A stretch of DNA of 35,975 nucleotides, taken from NCBI GenBank assembly GCA_020345785.1, contig CP070771.1:6650436-6686410 (forward strand), written 5' to 3'. The number at the start of each line of letters is the position of its first letter. The stretch's first letter is position 1. This DNA is from Desulfobacterales bacterium (GTDB lineage: Bacteria; Desulfobacterota; Desulfobacteria; Desulfobacterales; JAFDCJ01). Below are positions 1 to 7,913 of this stretch, piece by piece. Below the pieces are notes generated by a model. It was not told the DNA's origin. It did no database searches and saw only the letters and a list, made by a program, of their open reading frames with translations. Made by a program: the position numbers and the translations under genes.

Positions 1-106
1 GCGACATCAACAAATAGTCAATAGTCAATATTCGTTATTCAATGATTTTAATGGGTGAAATGGAAGAAGCCCAATTACATATCAACCAAAGGAGGTAAAC
101 TAGAGT

Positions 107-388
107 ATGGAAACGAAAGCATTAGAGTTATTCATCGCGTGAGTTACGGCGGCCGGTTTCGGAATTGCGATAGCGGCATTCGGATGTGGTATCGCCCAGG
201 GTATCGGACTTCGGTCGGCAGTCGAAGGTATTGCCAGAAACCCCGAATCCTCCGGTAAAGTTACCGTTACCATGCTGATCGGTCTTGCTCTGATCGAATC
301 GCTGTGTATCTACGCGCTCGTCGTTGCGTTGATCCTTATTTTTGCGCATCCCCAGGCAGCCTCTATTGCCGCTTTGTTCGCCCGCTAA
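107..388 (+). CDS. atpE: F-type ATP synthase subunit c with in-frame TGA (candidate selenoprotein)
   Basis: Forms the membrane rotor ring of F0F1 ATP synthase and carries ions across the membrane. Read through one TGA (140-142, codon 12), the frame gives 93 residues with all c-subunit marks: first helix with a glycine-rich stretch (17-34), polar loop with EGIARNPE (40-47), second helix with the ion-binding Glu64 in [16 protein letters not shown] site (91-96) lies 10 bases before the ATG. No ATG, GTG or TTG exists in frame just after the TGA, and the first helix would be lost without it, so recoding, readthrough or an error is required. A SECIS-like hairpin follows immediately (143-184). TGA serves as a normal stop in other genes here, so the code is not globally changed. 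Gln31, Glu64, Ser65 and Tyr69 resemble ligands of sodium-type c rings. A terminator follows, so this is the last gene of its operon; the upstream subunit a gene would lie outside the window. Alternatives: sequencing error at a Cys or Trp codon, or a pseudogene. Confidence 0.85.
143..184 (+). promoter_or_regulatory. candidate bacterial SECIS hairpin in atpE
   Basis: Directly after the in-frame TGA (140-142) the RNA can fold as follows: G162-C181, A163-U180, A164-U179, U165-A178, U166 bulged, G167-C177, C168-G176, apical loop GAUAGCG (169-175). A lower extension is possible (U158-A184, U159-G183, C160-G182, G161 bulged). The loop starts 26 bases after the TGA. In the known E. coli fdhF SECIS a bulged U also sits two pairs below a G-containing loop, and SelB contacts that U and the loop. 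The match of bulge and loop position is seen directly; function is inferred. The sequence also encodes conserved protein, so chance folding is not excluded. Confidence 0.6.
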
Positions 389-413
389 TGCAGTAAGATG
401 CGTTCGTTCACCC

Positions 414-454
414 AGAAAGGCTGTGTCCGTCAGGCGGGCACAGCCTTTCTTTTT
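414..454 (+). terminator. Rho-independent terminator after atpE
   Basis: A perfect 12-bp stem (414-425 with 439-450, AGAAAGGCTGTG and its complement), a 13-base loop and a T run to 454. It lies 25 bases after the atpE stop and ends that transcript. Confidence 0.9.
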
Positions 455-578
455 GAATGAAACTACACCTTCCGGTTTTAAATCAATGCCGCATTTTCTG
501 CCCAGGATCTATTCTAAGGTTGAAAACCTGGTCCTCTGGGCCCGGTTGGAGAAGATTGGCTTTGCCGTAAATGAATGC

Positions 579-748
579 CATGGGGTACTGGAATAATGGA
601 ATGTTGGAATATTGGGTTTGGTGGAATGAAATCTTTTTTTATAGGTTTGCTTTCGGGTTGGTAGAGATCAAAAAAATAAAATTAGACCCATATCCGCTTT
701 TAATCCCCAATATTCCATTTTTCCATCATTCCATTATTCCATGGGGTA
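579..748. repeat. long imperfect inverted repeat (TGGAATAATGGAATG words)
   Basis: The arm 579-616 (CCATGG, then repeated TGGAAT words, then ATATTGGG) returns as its reverse complement at 706-742 (CCCAATATTCC ... ATTCCATGG). About 90 AT-rich bases lie between. It fills most of the gap between the atpE terminator and the HDOD gene (389-891). No gene is seen in this gap. The phrase GGTCCTCTGGG also occurs twice (near 530 and 791). Confidence 0.75.
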
Positions 749-891
749 TCTGACGACCAAAACCACCCCTCTGGGGTGGAGTCAAAGCCTGGTCCTCTGG
801 GTCAGGATTATTTACTTCTTTAGTTTTCCGACTGCCTGCCGATATAGCCCTTAAGAGAGGGTCCCCTATCAGGTCAAAGAGGTGATTGAAT

Positions 892-1752
892 ATGGACGAA
901 AAACATATCCTGCAGCAGTTGAATAAAATCAAAGATATACCAACGCTGCCAACCATTGTATTCGAACTGAACAAACACCTGGAAAACCCCGAGACTTCCA
1001 TAGCCAAGGTCAGTGAGACCATTGAAAAAGATCAGGCCATGGCCTTAAGAATACTCAAGCTGGTCAATTCGGCCTTTTATGGTTTCAAATCCAGGGTCAG
1101 TGATATCAAAAATGCCGTGGTCCTATTGGGCTTTAATGCCGTGCGCAATGCGATTGTATCCGTCTCGATCATCAATGCCTTGCCCAAGTCGCTTTTGTTT
1201 CAGGATTTTGAAATGAACGAATTCTGGAAGCATTCTCTGGCAGTGGCGGTCGCCAGCAAAAATATCGCCCAGAAGGCGGGACTGGAATCACCGGACAATT
1301 GTTTTGTCGGCGGCTTGCTGCACGATGTCGGAAAAGTGATCCTGGCCCAGTACTTCCAAGATTTGTTCGTCAAGGTCTGGATCCGCATGCAAAAGGAGTG
1401 TGTGACTTTTTATCAAGCAGAGCTGCACGAACTGCCGATCGATCATGCCAGGATCGGCGCCCATCTTGCCGAGCGCTGGGCGCTGCCCCAGGGTTTGATT
1501 GATGGGTTGCGCTGGCATCACGAGTTTCAGCCGGATAACCCTAACGCTAATTTTGTCATGATCATTCATCTGGCCAATATTCTGGTCAACAGCTATGACG
1601 AAAATCCGGATTGTGAGATTGATATGACCGCCCTGCATCCGGAGGCGGTCAAATTTTTGATGGAGCAGATGGAAGATTCGGCGGACTGGTATTCCAGTCT
1701 GACCGGTGAAATAGAGGCGGCCTACGACTTATTCCTGGATGCGGACTTTTGA
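892..1752 (+). CDS. HDOD domain signalling protein
   Basis: A 286-residue cytosolic protein that is almost entirely one HDOD domain (about residues 6-200), a family related to HD phosphohydrolases and used in bacterial signal transduction. Visible marks are the family opening IPTLPTIVFEL (16-26), the segment around KLVNSAFYG (56-64), and HD at residues 144-145 in LLHDVGK, with a later RWHHEF. It has no response-regulator, GGDEF or kinase domain, so its partner is unknown. I place the start at the ATG 892, six bases after AGAGGTGA; a TTG six bases upstream is possible. It stands alone between an inverted-repeat gap and a convergent uvrA. It ends with TGA, evidence that TGA is a stop in this genome. 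Confidence 0.88.
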   Translation: MDEKHILQQLNKIKDIPTLPTIVFELNKHLENPETSIAKVSETIEKDQAMALRILKLVNSAFYGFKSRVSDIKNAVVLLGFNAVRNAIVSVSIINALPKSLLFQDFEMNEFWKHSLAVAVASKNIAQKAGLESPDNCFVGGLLHDVGKVILAQYFQDLFVKVWIRMQKECVTFYQAELHELPIDHARIGAHLAERWALPQGLIDGLRWHHEFQPDNPNANFVMIIHLANILVNSYDENPDCEIDMTALHPEAVKFLMEQMEDSADWYSSLTGEIEAAYDLFLDADF

Positions 1753-2169
1753 TAGAAGCGTATTATGGCGGATTTCGGAATGCGGAAGTGGGAAAGCACA
1801 AGATCGAAGTCAATAAGCTTAAAAGCTGGGAGGCTCAGAAGCTGGGAAGCTTGAAGGCTGGGATGTTGTGAGGTTGGGAAGCGGAGAAGCCCCGTCTAAG
1901 AAGACGGGATGACCGGTCGATTTTAAGTATATATCGGTCGGCCTTTGGGAAGTTGAAAAGTTAAGATGGTGTCTCCAACCTCTAACCTCCAACCTCAAAC
2001 CCCCAACGTCAAGGCCTTGCCCAGACGTCGTGCATCCTGAGCCACGCGCCTTACACCGTGAGCCGTGAGCCTTAAACCTTTCACCTTTACCCTTTAACCT
2101 ACATTCGACATTCGTCATTCGTCAATGCGCTAGTCCCCGCACCCCGCAACACGTAACGCGCACTTCTCA
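1753..2169. repeat. repeat mosaic between HDOD gene and uvrA
   Basis: This convergent gap has no credible gene. It holds purine-rich words on the + strand (GAAGCTGGGAAGCTTGAAGG, about 1817-1890) that turn into pyrimidine-rich words (CTCCAACCTCTAACCTCC, about 1970-2010), then CCTTTCACCTTTACCC words and CATTCGACATTCGTCATTCG near 2103-2122. The part 1948-1995 is the reverse complement of the phrase seen at 18,832-18,890, 25,853-25,910 and 29,104-29,165. Confidence 0.7.
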
Positions 2170-4989
2170 TCAAGCCTTGAGGATCTTCGCCAAGTATTGC
2201 CCCGTATAAGAATCACTGATCCCGGTGATCTCTTCGGGTGTCCCGCAGCCGATAACATAGCCGCCTGCGTCACCTCCTTCGGGGCCAAGATCGATGACGT
2301 AATCGGCGGTTTTGATGACATCCATGTTGTGCTCGATGACGATGACGGTGTTGCCGGCGTCAACTAACTGATTGAGCACGTCCAGCAGTTTGCGGATATC
2401 ATCGGCATGCAGACCGGTGGTCGGTTCATCGAGAATGTAAACGGTTTTGCCCGTTCCTTTTTTGCTAAGTTCCCGGGAAAGCTTTACCCGCTGGGCTTCA
2501 CCACCGGATAAGGTCGTGGCCGGCTGCCCGATCTGTATGTATCCCAGACCCACCTCCTGCAGGGTTTGCAGCTTTGATTTGACTTTTCCAATCCGCGAGA
2601 AAAAAGCCGTGGCCTGATTGACGGTCATCTCCAACACTTCTTTAATGTTTTTGCCTTTATAGCGAATCTCCAGGGTTTCACGGTTGTAGCGCTGTCCTTG
2701 ACACACATCGCAGGCGACATAAACATCGGGCAAAAAGTGCATTTCGATCTTGATGATACCGTCGCCCTGGCACGCCTCACAGCGGCCGCCCTTGACATTG
2801 AAGCTGAAACGGCCGGGTTTGTAGCCTCGCAGACGGGCGTCGGGGGTGCGGGAAAATAGATCTCTGATATGCGAAAACACGCCGGTGTAGGTCCCGGGAT
2901 TGGACCGCGGTGTTCGGCCGATGGGCGACTGATCGATATTGACGATTTTGTCAATATATTCAACCCCTCGTACACCAGAGTGGGCACCGGCCGGGATCCC
3001 GGCCTGACGAAGTCTTTGAATCAACGCAGGATAGAGGGTTTCCAACACCAGCGTGGATTTGCCGGACCCGGATACGCCGGTCACACAGGTGAAACAGCCT
3101 AGCGGGAATGCAACAGTAATATCCTTTAAGTTGTTGCGGGAAGCGCCTTCGACCAGCAGCGCTTTGTTGCGGTTGGTGCGCCTGGCGGCAGGAATCGGAA
3201 TACATTTGCGCCCCGATAAATACTGCCCCGTCAGGGAAGTTTCATGAGCCAGCAATTCGGCGGGCGCACCGGCAAAAACTACCTGCCCACCGTTCACCCC
3301 CGCGCCGGGTCCCATGTCAACGACATAATCGGCAGCCCGAATGGTTTCTTCATCATGCTCCACGACCAGCACCGTGTTGCCGAGATCGCGCATTTTAAAA
3401 AGGGTATCCAGCAGACGCTGGTTATCTTTCTGGTGCAGTCCGATACTGGGCTCGTCCAGAACGTACATCACCCCTGTCAGTTTGGAGCCGATCTGGGTGG
3501 CCAGCCGAATGCGTTGACTTTCACCGCCTGACAGGGATTGGGCCGTGCGGTCGAGGGTCAGGTAGGATAATCCGACATTTTGCAGAAAGCCGAGTCTTTC
3601 GACGATTTCCCGCAGGATTCGGCGGGCAATGATTTGTTTGTTACCTTCCAGGCGCAGATCCAGAAAAAAATCCCGGGCCCGGGCGATCGACAAGGTCGTG
3701 ATTTCAGATATACCGTGGTTGGCGATTTTCACCGATCGGCTGGCCCGGTTTAACTTTGATCCGCCGCATTCCGAGCAGGGTCGAAAGTTCATGTACTGGT
3801 TAATTTCTTCCCGGATATAGTTGGAATCGGTCTCGCGGTAGCGGCGCTCCAAATTTGGGATGACACCTTCAAACGGCTTTTGATATGTATAGCGGCGATT
3901 GCCGCGTTCATAATAGAAAGTGATCGACCGGCTGCCGGATCCGTAAAGCAGGATGCGTTGAAAATCCTCCGGCAGATCTTTGTAGGGCGTGTATATGTCG
4001 GCACCGTAGTGATGGGTCAACGCATCCAGGAATTCAATAAAATGCATGCTGTTTCTTTTGGCCCAAACAACCACTGCCCCTTCGCGCAGGGAAAGCTCAC
4101 GATTCGGGATGATAAGTTCCGGATCCAACTCGGTCGTCCACCCCAGGCCATCACAGTTGGGGCATGCACCCTGGGGGGCGTTGAAAGAAAAGCTGGCGGG
4201 CGAAAATTCGGGATAGCTGATACCGCATGACCTGCAGGCGGATCTTTCACTGAAAAGGATTGTTTCCTGGTCCGGTATATCCACTGCGACGAGTCCGCCC
4301 GACTGGGACAGTGCCAGCTCTAAGGAATCCGCCACACGTTTGCGGACCGTTTCTTTAACGATAAGGCGGTCCACGACAACGTCGATATCATGCTTTTTGG
4401 TTTTGCCGATTTCGCCGACCTCTTCGATGTCCAGCGTTTGGCCGTCCACGCGCACCCGCGCATAGCCTTCCTTTTTCAGGCGTCGGAATAGCTTTTCGTG
4501 ACTTCCCTTCTGACCGCTTACCACGGGGGCCAGGATCATCATCCGAGTACCCTCCTTCAATGCCATAACGCTGTCCACGATCTGATCGATGGTTTGCGCA
4601 GCAATGGGACGGCCGCACTGATAACAGTGGGGTGTTCCGACCCTGGCGTACAGCAACCGCAGGTAGTCATAAATTTCAGTCACCGTTCCGACCGTCGAAC
4701 GCGGATTATGGCTGGCAGTTTTTTGCTCGATGGCAATGGCAGGCGAAAGACCTTCGATGAGGTCCACATCAGGTTTGTCCATGCGCTCTAAAAATTGGCG
4801 GGCATATGTCGACAGGGATTCCACGTAGCGGCGTTGACCCTCGGCGTAAAGGGTGTCGAAGGCCAGGGTCGATTTGCCTGATCCTGACAGACCGGTGATG
4901 ACCACCAGTTGGTCGCGCGGCAGTTCAAGAGCGATATTCTTTAAATTATGCTGTCGTGCCCCCTGTATAATTATTTTTTCGGATGACAT
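2170..4989 (-). CDS. uvrA: UvrABC excinuclease subunit A
   Basis: The damage-recognition ATPase of nucleotide excision repair; it dimerises and loads UvrB onto lesions. At 939 residues it has the usual full length. Seen in order: first Walker A GLSGSGKST (33-41), Cys pairs CYQC and the first zinc module (CRSC ... CPNC), signature LSGGESQR with DEPSIGLH, second Walker A GVSGSGKST (about 640), second zinc module CEAC ... CDVC, signature LSGGEAQR and DEPTTGLH, then VIEHNMDVI near the C terminus. The ATG at 4987-4989 has an AGGAT stretch about 12 bases upstream, a weak ribosome site. The gene is monocistronic, convergent with the HDOD gene and divergent from dnaA. Nothing in it looks broken. Confidence 0.97.
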   Translation of the reverse strand: MSSEKIIIQGARQHNLKNIALELPRDQLVVITGLSGSGKSTLAFDTLYAEGQRRYVESLSTYARQFLERMDKPDVDLIEGLSPAIAIEQKTASHNPRSTVGTVTEIYDYLRLLYARVGTPHCYQCGRPIAAQTIDQIVDSVMALKEGTRMMILAPVVSGQKGSHEKLFRRLKKEGYARVRVDGQTLDIEEVGEIGKTKKHDIDVVVDRLIVKETVRKRVADSLELALSQSGGLVAVDIPDQETILFSERSACRSCGISYPEFSPASFSFNAPQGACPNCDGLGWTTELDPELIIPNRELSLREGAVVVWAKRNSMHFIEFLDALTHHYGADIYTPYKDLPEDFQRILLYGSGSRSITFYYERGNRRYTYQKPFEGVIPNLERRYRETDSNYIREEINQYMNFRPCSECGGSKLNRASRSVKIANHGISEITTLSIARARDFFLDLRLEGNKQIIARRILREIVERLGFLQNVGLSYLTLDRTAQSLSGGESQRIRLATQIGSKLTGVMYVLDEPSIGLHQKDNQRLLDTLFKMRDLGNTVLVVEHDEETIRAADYVVDMGPGAGVNGGQVVFAGAPAELLAHETSLTGQYLSGRKCIPIPAARRTNRNKALLVEGASRNNLKDITVAFPLGCFTCVTGVSGSGKSTLVLETLYPALIQRLRQAGIPAGAHSGVRGVEYIDKIVNIDQSPIGRTPRSNPGTYTGVFSHIRDLFSRTPDARLRGYKPGRFSFNVKGGRCEACQGDGIIKIEMHFLPDVYVACDVCQGQRYNRETLEIRYKGKNIKEVLEMTVNQATAFFSRIGKVKSKLQTLQEVGLGYIQIGQPATTLSGGEAQRVKLSRELSKKGTGKTVYILDEPTTGLHADDIRKLLDVLNQLVDAGNTVIVIEHNMDVIKTADYVIDLGPEGGDAGGYVIGCGTPEEITGISDSYTGQYLAKILKA

Positions 4990-5563
4990 ATCGTTATTAT
5001 TATCCTAAATTATGCCTCAACATTTTTCCAAACAATTTTGCTCCAGGGACCTCATAGGGCATCAATAAAACCGCTAACGGTCTATTCTAATTGGAGTTTA
5101 TCATGCTCAAAAGTTATGAACATTTTTTTTAAAAACTTTTTTAAAAATGGAAGATATTGAAAGAAAATTAGAGCATTCATGAGAAGTCGCCATTGTTTAT
5201 AACTAGAGGCAATTCTTGGATATACTTAAAATTCTTAGTAAAATCCTCTGATATAAAAAGTTTGTATTTAAGCCATGTCGTCAGGTGATCTATAAATAAC
5301 TTGAATGAAAACGGTAAGATAAAAATTGTTCAAAAAGTTTTTGCCGGAAAACTTAAACCACAGTTTATCAGGTTTGACTTAATCTGGCCGATGCCATAAA
5401 TGGAGCCTCAATTGTTTCTTCCGGTTAGTGCATACTCTGATGTAAACCTTCCTAGCCGAATAACTTCATTCAAATAACATTAACCTAAACCCAGCGGTTT
5501 TTTCAACCGCAAAGCATTGGTTTTATCTTCAAAGCAGAATAACGAGTAAGAGTATTACGCCCT
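4990..5563. other. AT-rich gap between uvrA and dnaA; promoter region, possible origin
   Basis: No gene is seen. The gap is clearly richer in A+T than its neighbours, with a long A/T run at about 5122-5150. Two nine-base words are one mismatch from the DnaA box TTATNCACA: TTATGAACA (5114-5122) and, on the other strand, TGTTTATAA (5194-5202). TTGACT at 5374-5379 with an A/T-rich hexamer about 16-17 bases later could be a dnaA promoter. There is no cluster of perfect boxes, so calling it oriC would be speculative. It must also hold the uvrA promoter on the other strand. Confidence 0.4.
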
Positions 5564-6904
5564 ATGGAAGCTGTCTGGAACAAGGTAAAATCTTCGGTTA
5601 AAAAACGTATCCCCGCTCACAGCTATAATATGTGGATTGAACCACTGAAAGTCGGTCAATCCGAAAATAATTCCTGGGTTGTTTTCTGCCCGAATTTTTT
5701 TTCCAGAAAGCGGGTGCAGGGCCTTTACGGCGAGATGCTGAAAAATGCCCTTCAAACCGTGCTGGGTCATAATTGCGGGCTTAGGTTTGAAATATCCAAC
5801 AAACTCGATGAACCAAAACCAAGAGTGGTTGATGATTCTCAGCTGCCGTTGCCCAACGACAATGTGCGGCCCTATAACGGACGTTTTCTGCGCCGGGATT
5901 TTACCTTTGATCTGTTTGTCGTCGGCAGTAACAATGATTTTGCCTATTCAGCATCACTGGCATTGGCGTCCCGCAAAAACTCCCACCAAAATGCCTTGTT
6001 CCTGCTGTCTAAGACCGGCATGGGAAAAAGTCATCTGTCCCAGGCCATCGGTCATCACGTAATGTCAATCCATCCCAGGGATCGGGTTTATTACATTACG
6101 GCTGAAGACTTCAGCAATGAGATGGTTCAGGCCTACCGACACAATGCTATCGATAAATTTAAAGATAAATACCGCAACCACTGTGATGTCCTTCTTTTGG
6201 AGGATGTTCATTACCTCAGCGGCAAAGAGCGCACCCAGATAGAGCTTGCCTTGACCCTGGATACACTTTTCGAATCCGGCAAACGAATCATTTTTTCCAG
6301 CTGTTATCTGCCGGCGGACATCCCCAAACTCAACGACAAGTTATCTTCCCGATTGTCTTGCGGGCTCATATCGACCATTGACCCCCCTAACTTTAGGACT
6401 CGGGTGCGGATACTTCAAAAAAAGCTGTGGATCAACTCATATGAGCTTCCTGAAAACGTGATTCATTATCTGGCGGACGAATTGACCGAAGACGTCCGAC
6501 AGCTCGAAAGCGGACTCAACGGTGTGGTCGCGAAATCATCGCTGCTGGGAATACCGGTTGATATCAAACTGGCTGAAAGTGTCGTCAAAAATATTGTTCG
6601 CCAACGCAAACGCATCACCATCGATGTCATAAAAAAACTGGTGTGCAAATATTATAATGTCGGCCTGGATGATATTGCTTCCCGCTCCCGCAAACATAGC
6701 TTTGTCAGACCCAGACAAATAGCCATCTATCTGGCACGACAATATACGGATGCCCCCCTGCAGACCATCAGTAAATCTTTCAACCGCTATCATGCCACCG
6801 CGCTGCACTCCATCAACTGCATTGAACGCGGGCTAAAAAATGACAGCGCCATCCAGAAACAGGTCGGTTTCTTTCGCCAGAAGCTGGATAGCGGCAAGTT
6901 TTAA
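5564..6904 (+). CDS. dnaA: DnaA-type replication initiator, divergent DNA-binding motif
   Basis: An AAA+ initiator that binds DnaA boxes and opens the origin. 446 residues, the usual size. Seen: N-terminal domain (1-75, with AHSYNMWIEPL), a short linker, Walker A TGMGKSHL (151-158), Walker B LLLEDVHYL (210-218), sensor region SSRLSCG, and a C-terminal DNA-binding domain (about 350-446). In the box-contact helix, where E. coli has FGGRDHTTVLH, this protein has FNRYHATALH (406-415): one residue fewer, Tyr409 for the Asp and Ala411 for the first Thr. Box specificity may therefore differ, or this could be a paralogue. The usual neighbour dnaN is absent; a convergent inositol monophosphatase gene follows. 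No clear ribosome site precedes the ATG; GAGTAAGAG is the best purine stretch. Confidence 0.85.
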   Translation: MEAVWNKVKSSVKKRIPAHSYNMWIEPLKVGQSENNSWVVFCPNFFSRKRVQGLYGEMLKNALQTVLGHNCGLRFEISNKLDEPKPRVVDDSQLPLPNDNVRPYNGRFLRRDFTFDLFVVGSNNDFAYSASLALASRKNSHQNALFLLSKTGMGKSHLSQAIGHHVMSIHPRDRVYYITAEDFSNEMVQAYRHNAIDKFKDKYRNHCDVLLLEDVHYLSGKERTQIELALTLDTLFESGKRIIFSSCYLPADIPKLNDKLSSRLSCGLISTIDPPNFRTRVRILQKKLWINSYELPENVIHYLADELTEDVRQLESGLNGVVAKSSLLGIPVDIKLAESVVKNIVRQRKRITIDVIKKLVCKYYNVGLDDIASRSRKHSFVRPRQIAIYLARQYTDAPLQTISKSFNRYHATALHSINCIERGLKNDSAIQKQVGFFRQKLDSGKF

Positions 6905-6945
6905 TTATTGACTATTTTCTATTTTCTATTGTCAAATGACTATTG

Positions 6946-6996
6946 AAGGAACCTGTAAATTGAAGGTTGTTCCTTGACAATTGTCGATTATTTTTT
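6946..6996 (+). terminator. weak candidate terminator after dnaA
   Basis: AAGGAAC (6946-6952) pairs with GTTCCTT (6969-6975), followed by the palindrome GACAATTGTC (6976-6985) and GATTATTTTTT. The T run is offset from the first stem. The rest of the 198-bp gap holds short TATTGACTATT-like words similar to those at 15-45 and 7085-7110. Confidence 0.35.
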
Positions 6997-7102
6997 GATC
7001 CACCTAAGATAAACAATATAAAATAATTTCAGGCTCTAATGCTTTAATGGCAAAGCCAAAAATAAAAACGACAGAATTCCTACAATATTCATTATTCAAT
7101 AG

Positions 7103-7894
7103 TCAGTCGTCATTTCTTTTTATTTCCAGCAGCCCGAGCATCTCATCATGGATATGGCCGTTGGTTACCAGAATCTCTTCATCGCCCACTTGGTAGGGCT
7201 GATTTGAAAATGTTGTAACCGTCGCACCGGCTTCGGCCGCAATCAGCGCACCGGCAGCCGTATCCCACGCCTTTAGGTATTGCTCCCAGAATCCCTCAAA
7301 GCGGCCGCAGGCCACATAGCAAATATCGAGTGCGGCAGATCCCAGTCTGCGCACGGCCTGAGAGGCTTTGAGGCAATTGCCGTATCTGATCATTATCGGT
7401 TCAAAGGCTTCTCGGACATTATACGGAAAGCCGGTAACCAGCAGGCTTTCTGAAACCGCATCGTTTGAAGACACCTGAATCGGCCGGCCGTTGAGATGGG
7501 CTCCCTGCCCGCGGACGGCGGAATACAGCTCACCGTCAATTGGGTTTAAAACAATACCGAGAACAAGGTCCTCTCGGTAGGTCAGCGCGATGGAGATGCT
7601 GAAAATCGGAAGCCGGTGAGCGAAATTGACGGTACCATCCAAAGGATCGATAATCCAACGATATTCGGCTGTGCCCCCTTTCTGGCCGCATTCTTCGCTC
7701 AAAACGGCGTGTTCCGGAAATCTGGCCTGGATTGTGGCGATAATCTCTTTTTCGGATTCGGTATCCGCCTCGGTGACAATTTCAACGGCATCCTTTTTGC
7801 GGACCCGGGAGATGTTGCCGAATCGCGACTGTAATTTCCGCGCCGCTTTGTAAGCGGCTGCAATTGCCGTCTTTTTGCAGGGTTCAAAATCCAC
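7103..7894 (-). CDS. suhB: inositol monophosphatase family protein
   Basis: A magnesium-dependent sugar-phosphate phosphatase fold of 263 residues, the usual size. Motifs: TEAD (41-44), SEE (66-68), the metal-binding DPLDGT (83-88) and the second WD motif (Trp210-Asp211, in KAWDTAAG). It could act on inositol phosphate, on a related sugar phosphate, or like SuhB in ribosome biogenesis; sequence alone does not decide. The start is set at GTG 7892-7894, nine bases after AGAGG. An upstream TTG would overlap hflX. It begins 19 bases after the hflX stop and is last in the ribosomal/dnaB operon. Confidence 0.85.
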   Translation of the reverse strand: MDFEPCKKTAIAAAYKAARKLQSRFGNISRVRKKDAVEIVTEADTESEKEIIATIQARFPEHAVLSEECGQKGGTAEYRWIIDPLDGTVNFAHRLPIFSISIALTYREDLVLGIVLNPIDGELYSAVRGQGAHLNGRPIQVSSNDAVSESLLVTGFPYNVREAFEPIMIRYGNCLKASQAVRRLGSAALDICYVACGRFEGFWEQYLKAWDTAAGALIAAEAGATVTTFSNQPYQVGDEEILVTNGHIHDEMLGLLEIKRNDD

Positions 7895-7913
7895 TGTTTC
7901 TATCCTCTTTCGC

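Noticed and set aside
55..258. Open frame of 67 residues overlapping atpE
   Set aside because: It is another frame over the atpE start. The atpE frame carries the conserved c-subunit sequence and the ribosome site fits only atpE.
342..753. Short plus-strand frames in the gap after atpE
   Set aside because: They span the terminator hairpin and the inverted repeat and have no ribosome sites.
107..1752. Global reassignment of TGA to an amino acid
   Set aside because: TGA ends the HDOD gene, dnaB, rplI, the DUF2232 gene and the inositol monophosphatase gene at family-typical lengths, so TGA is a stop in this genome.
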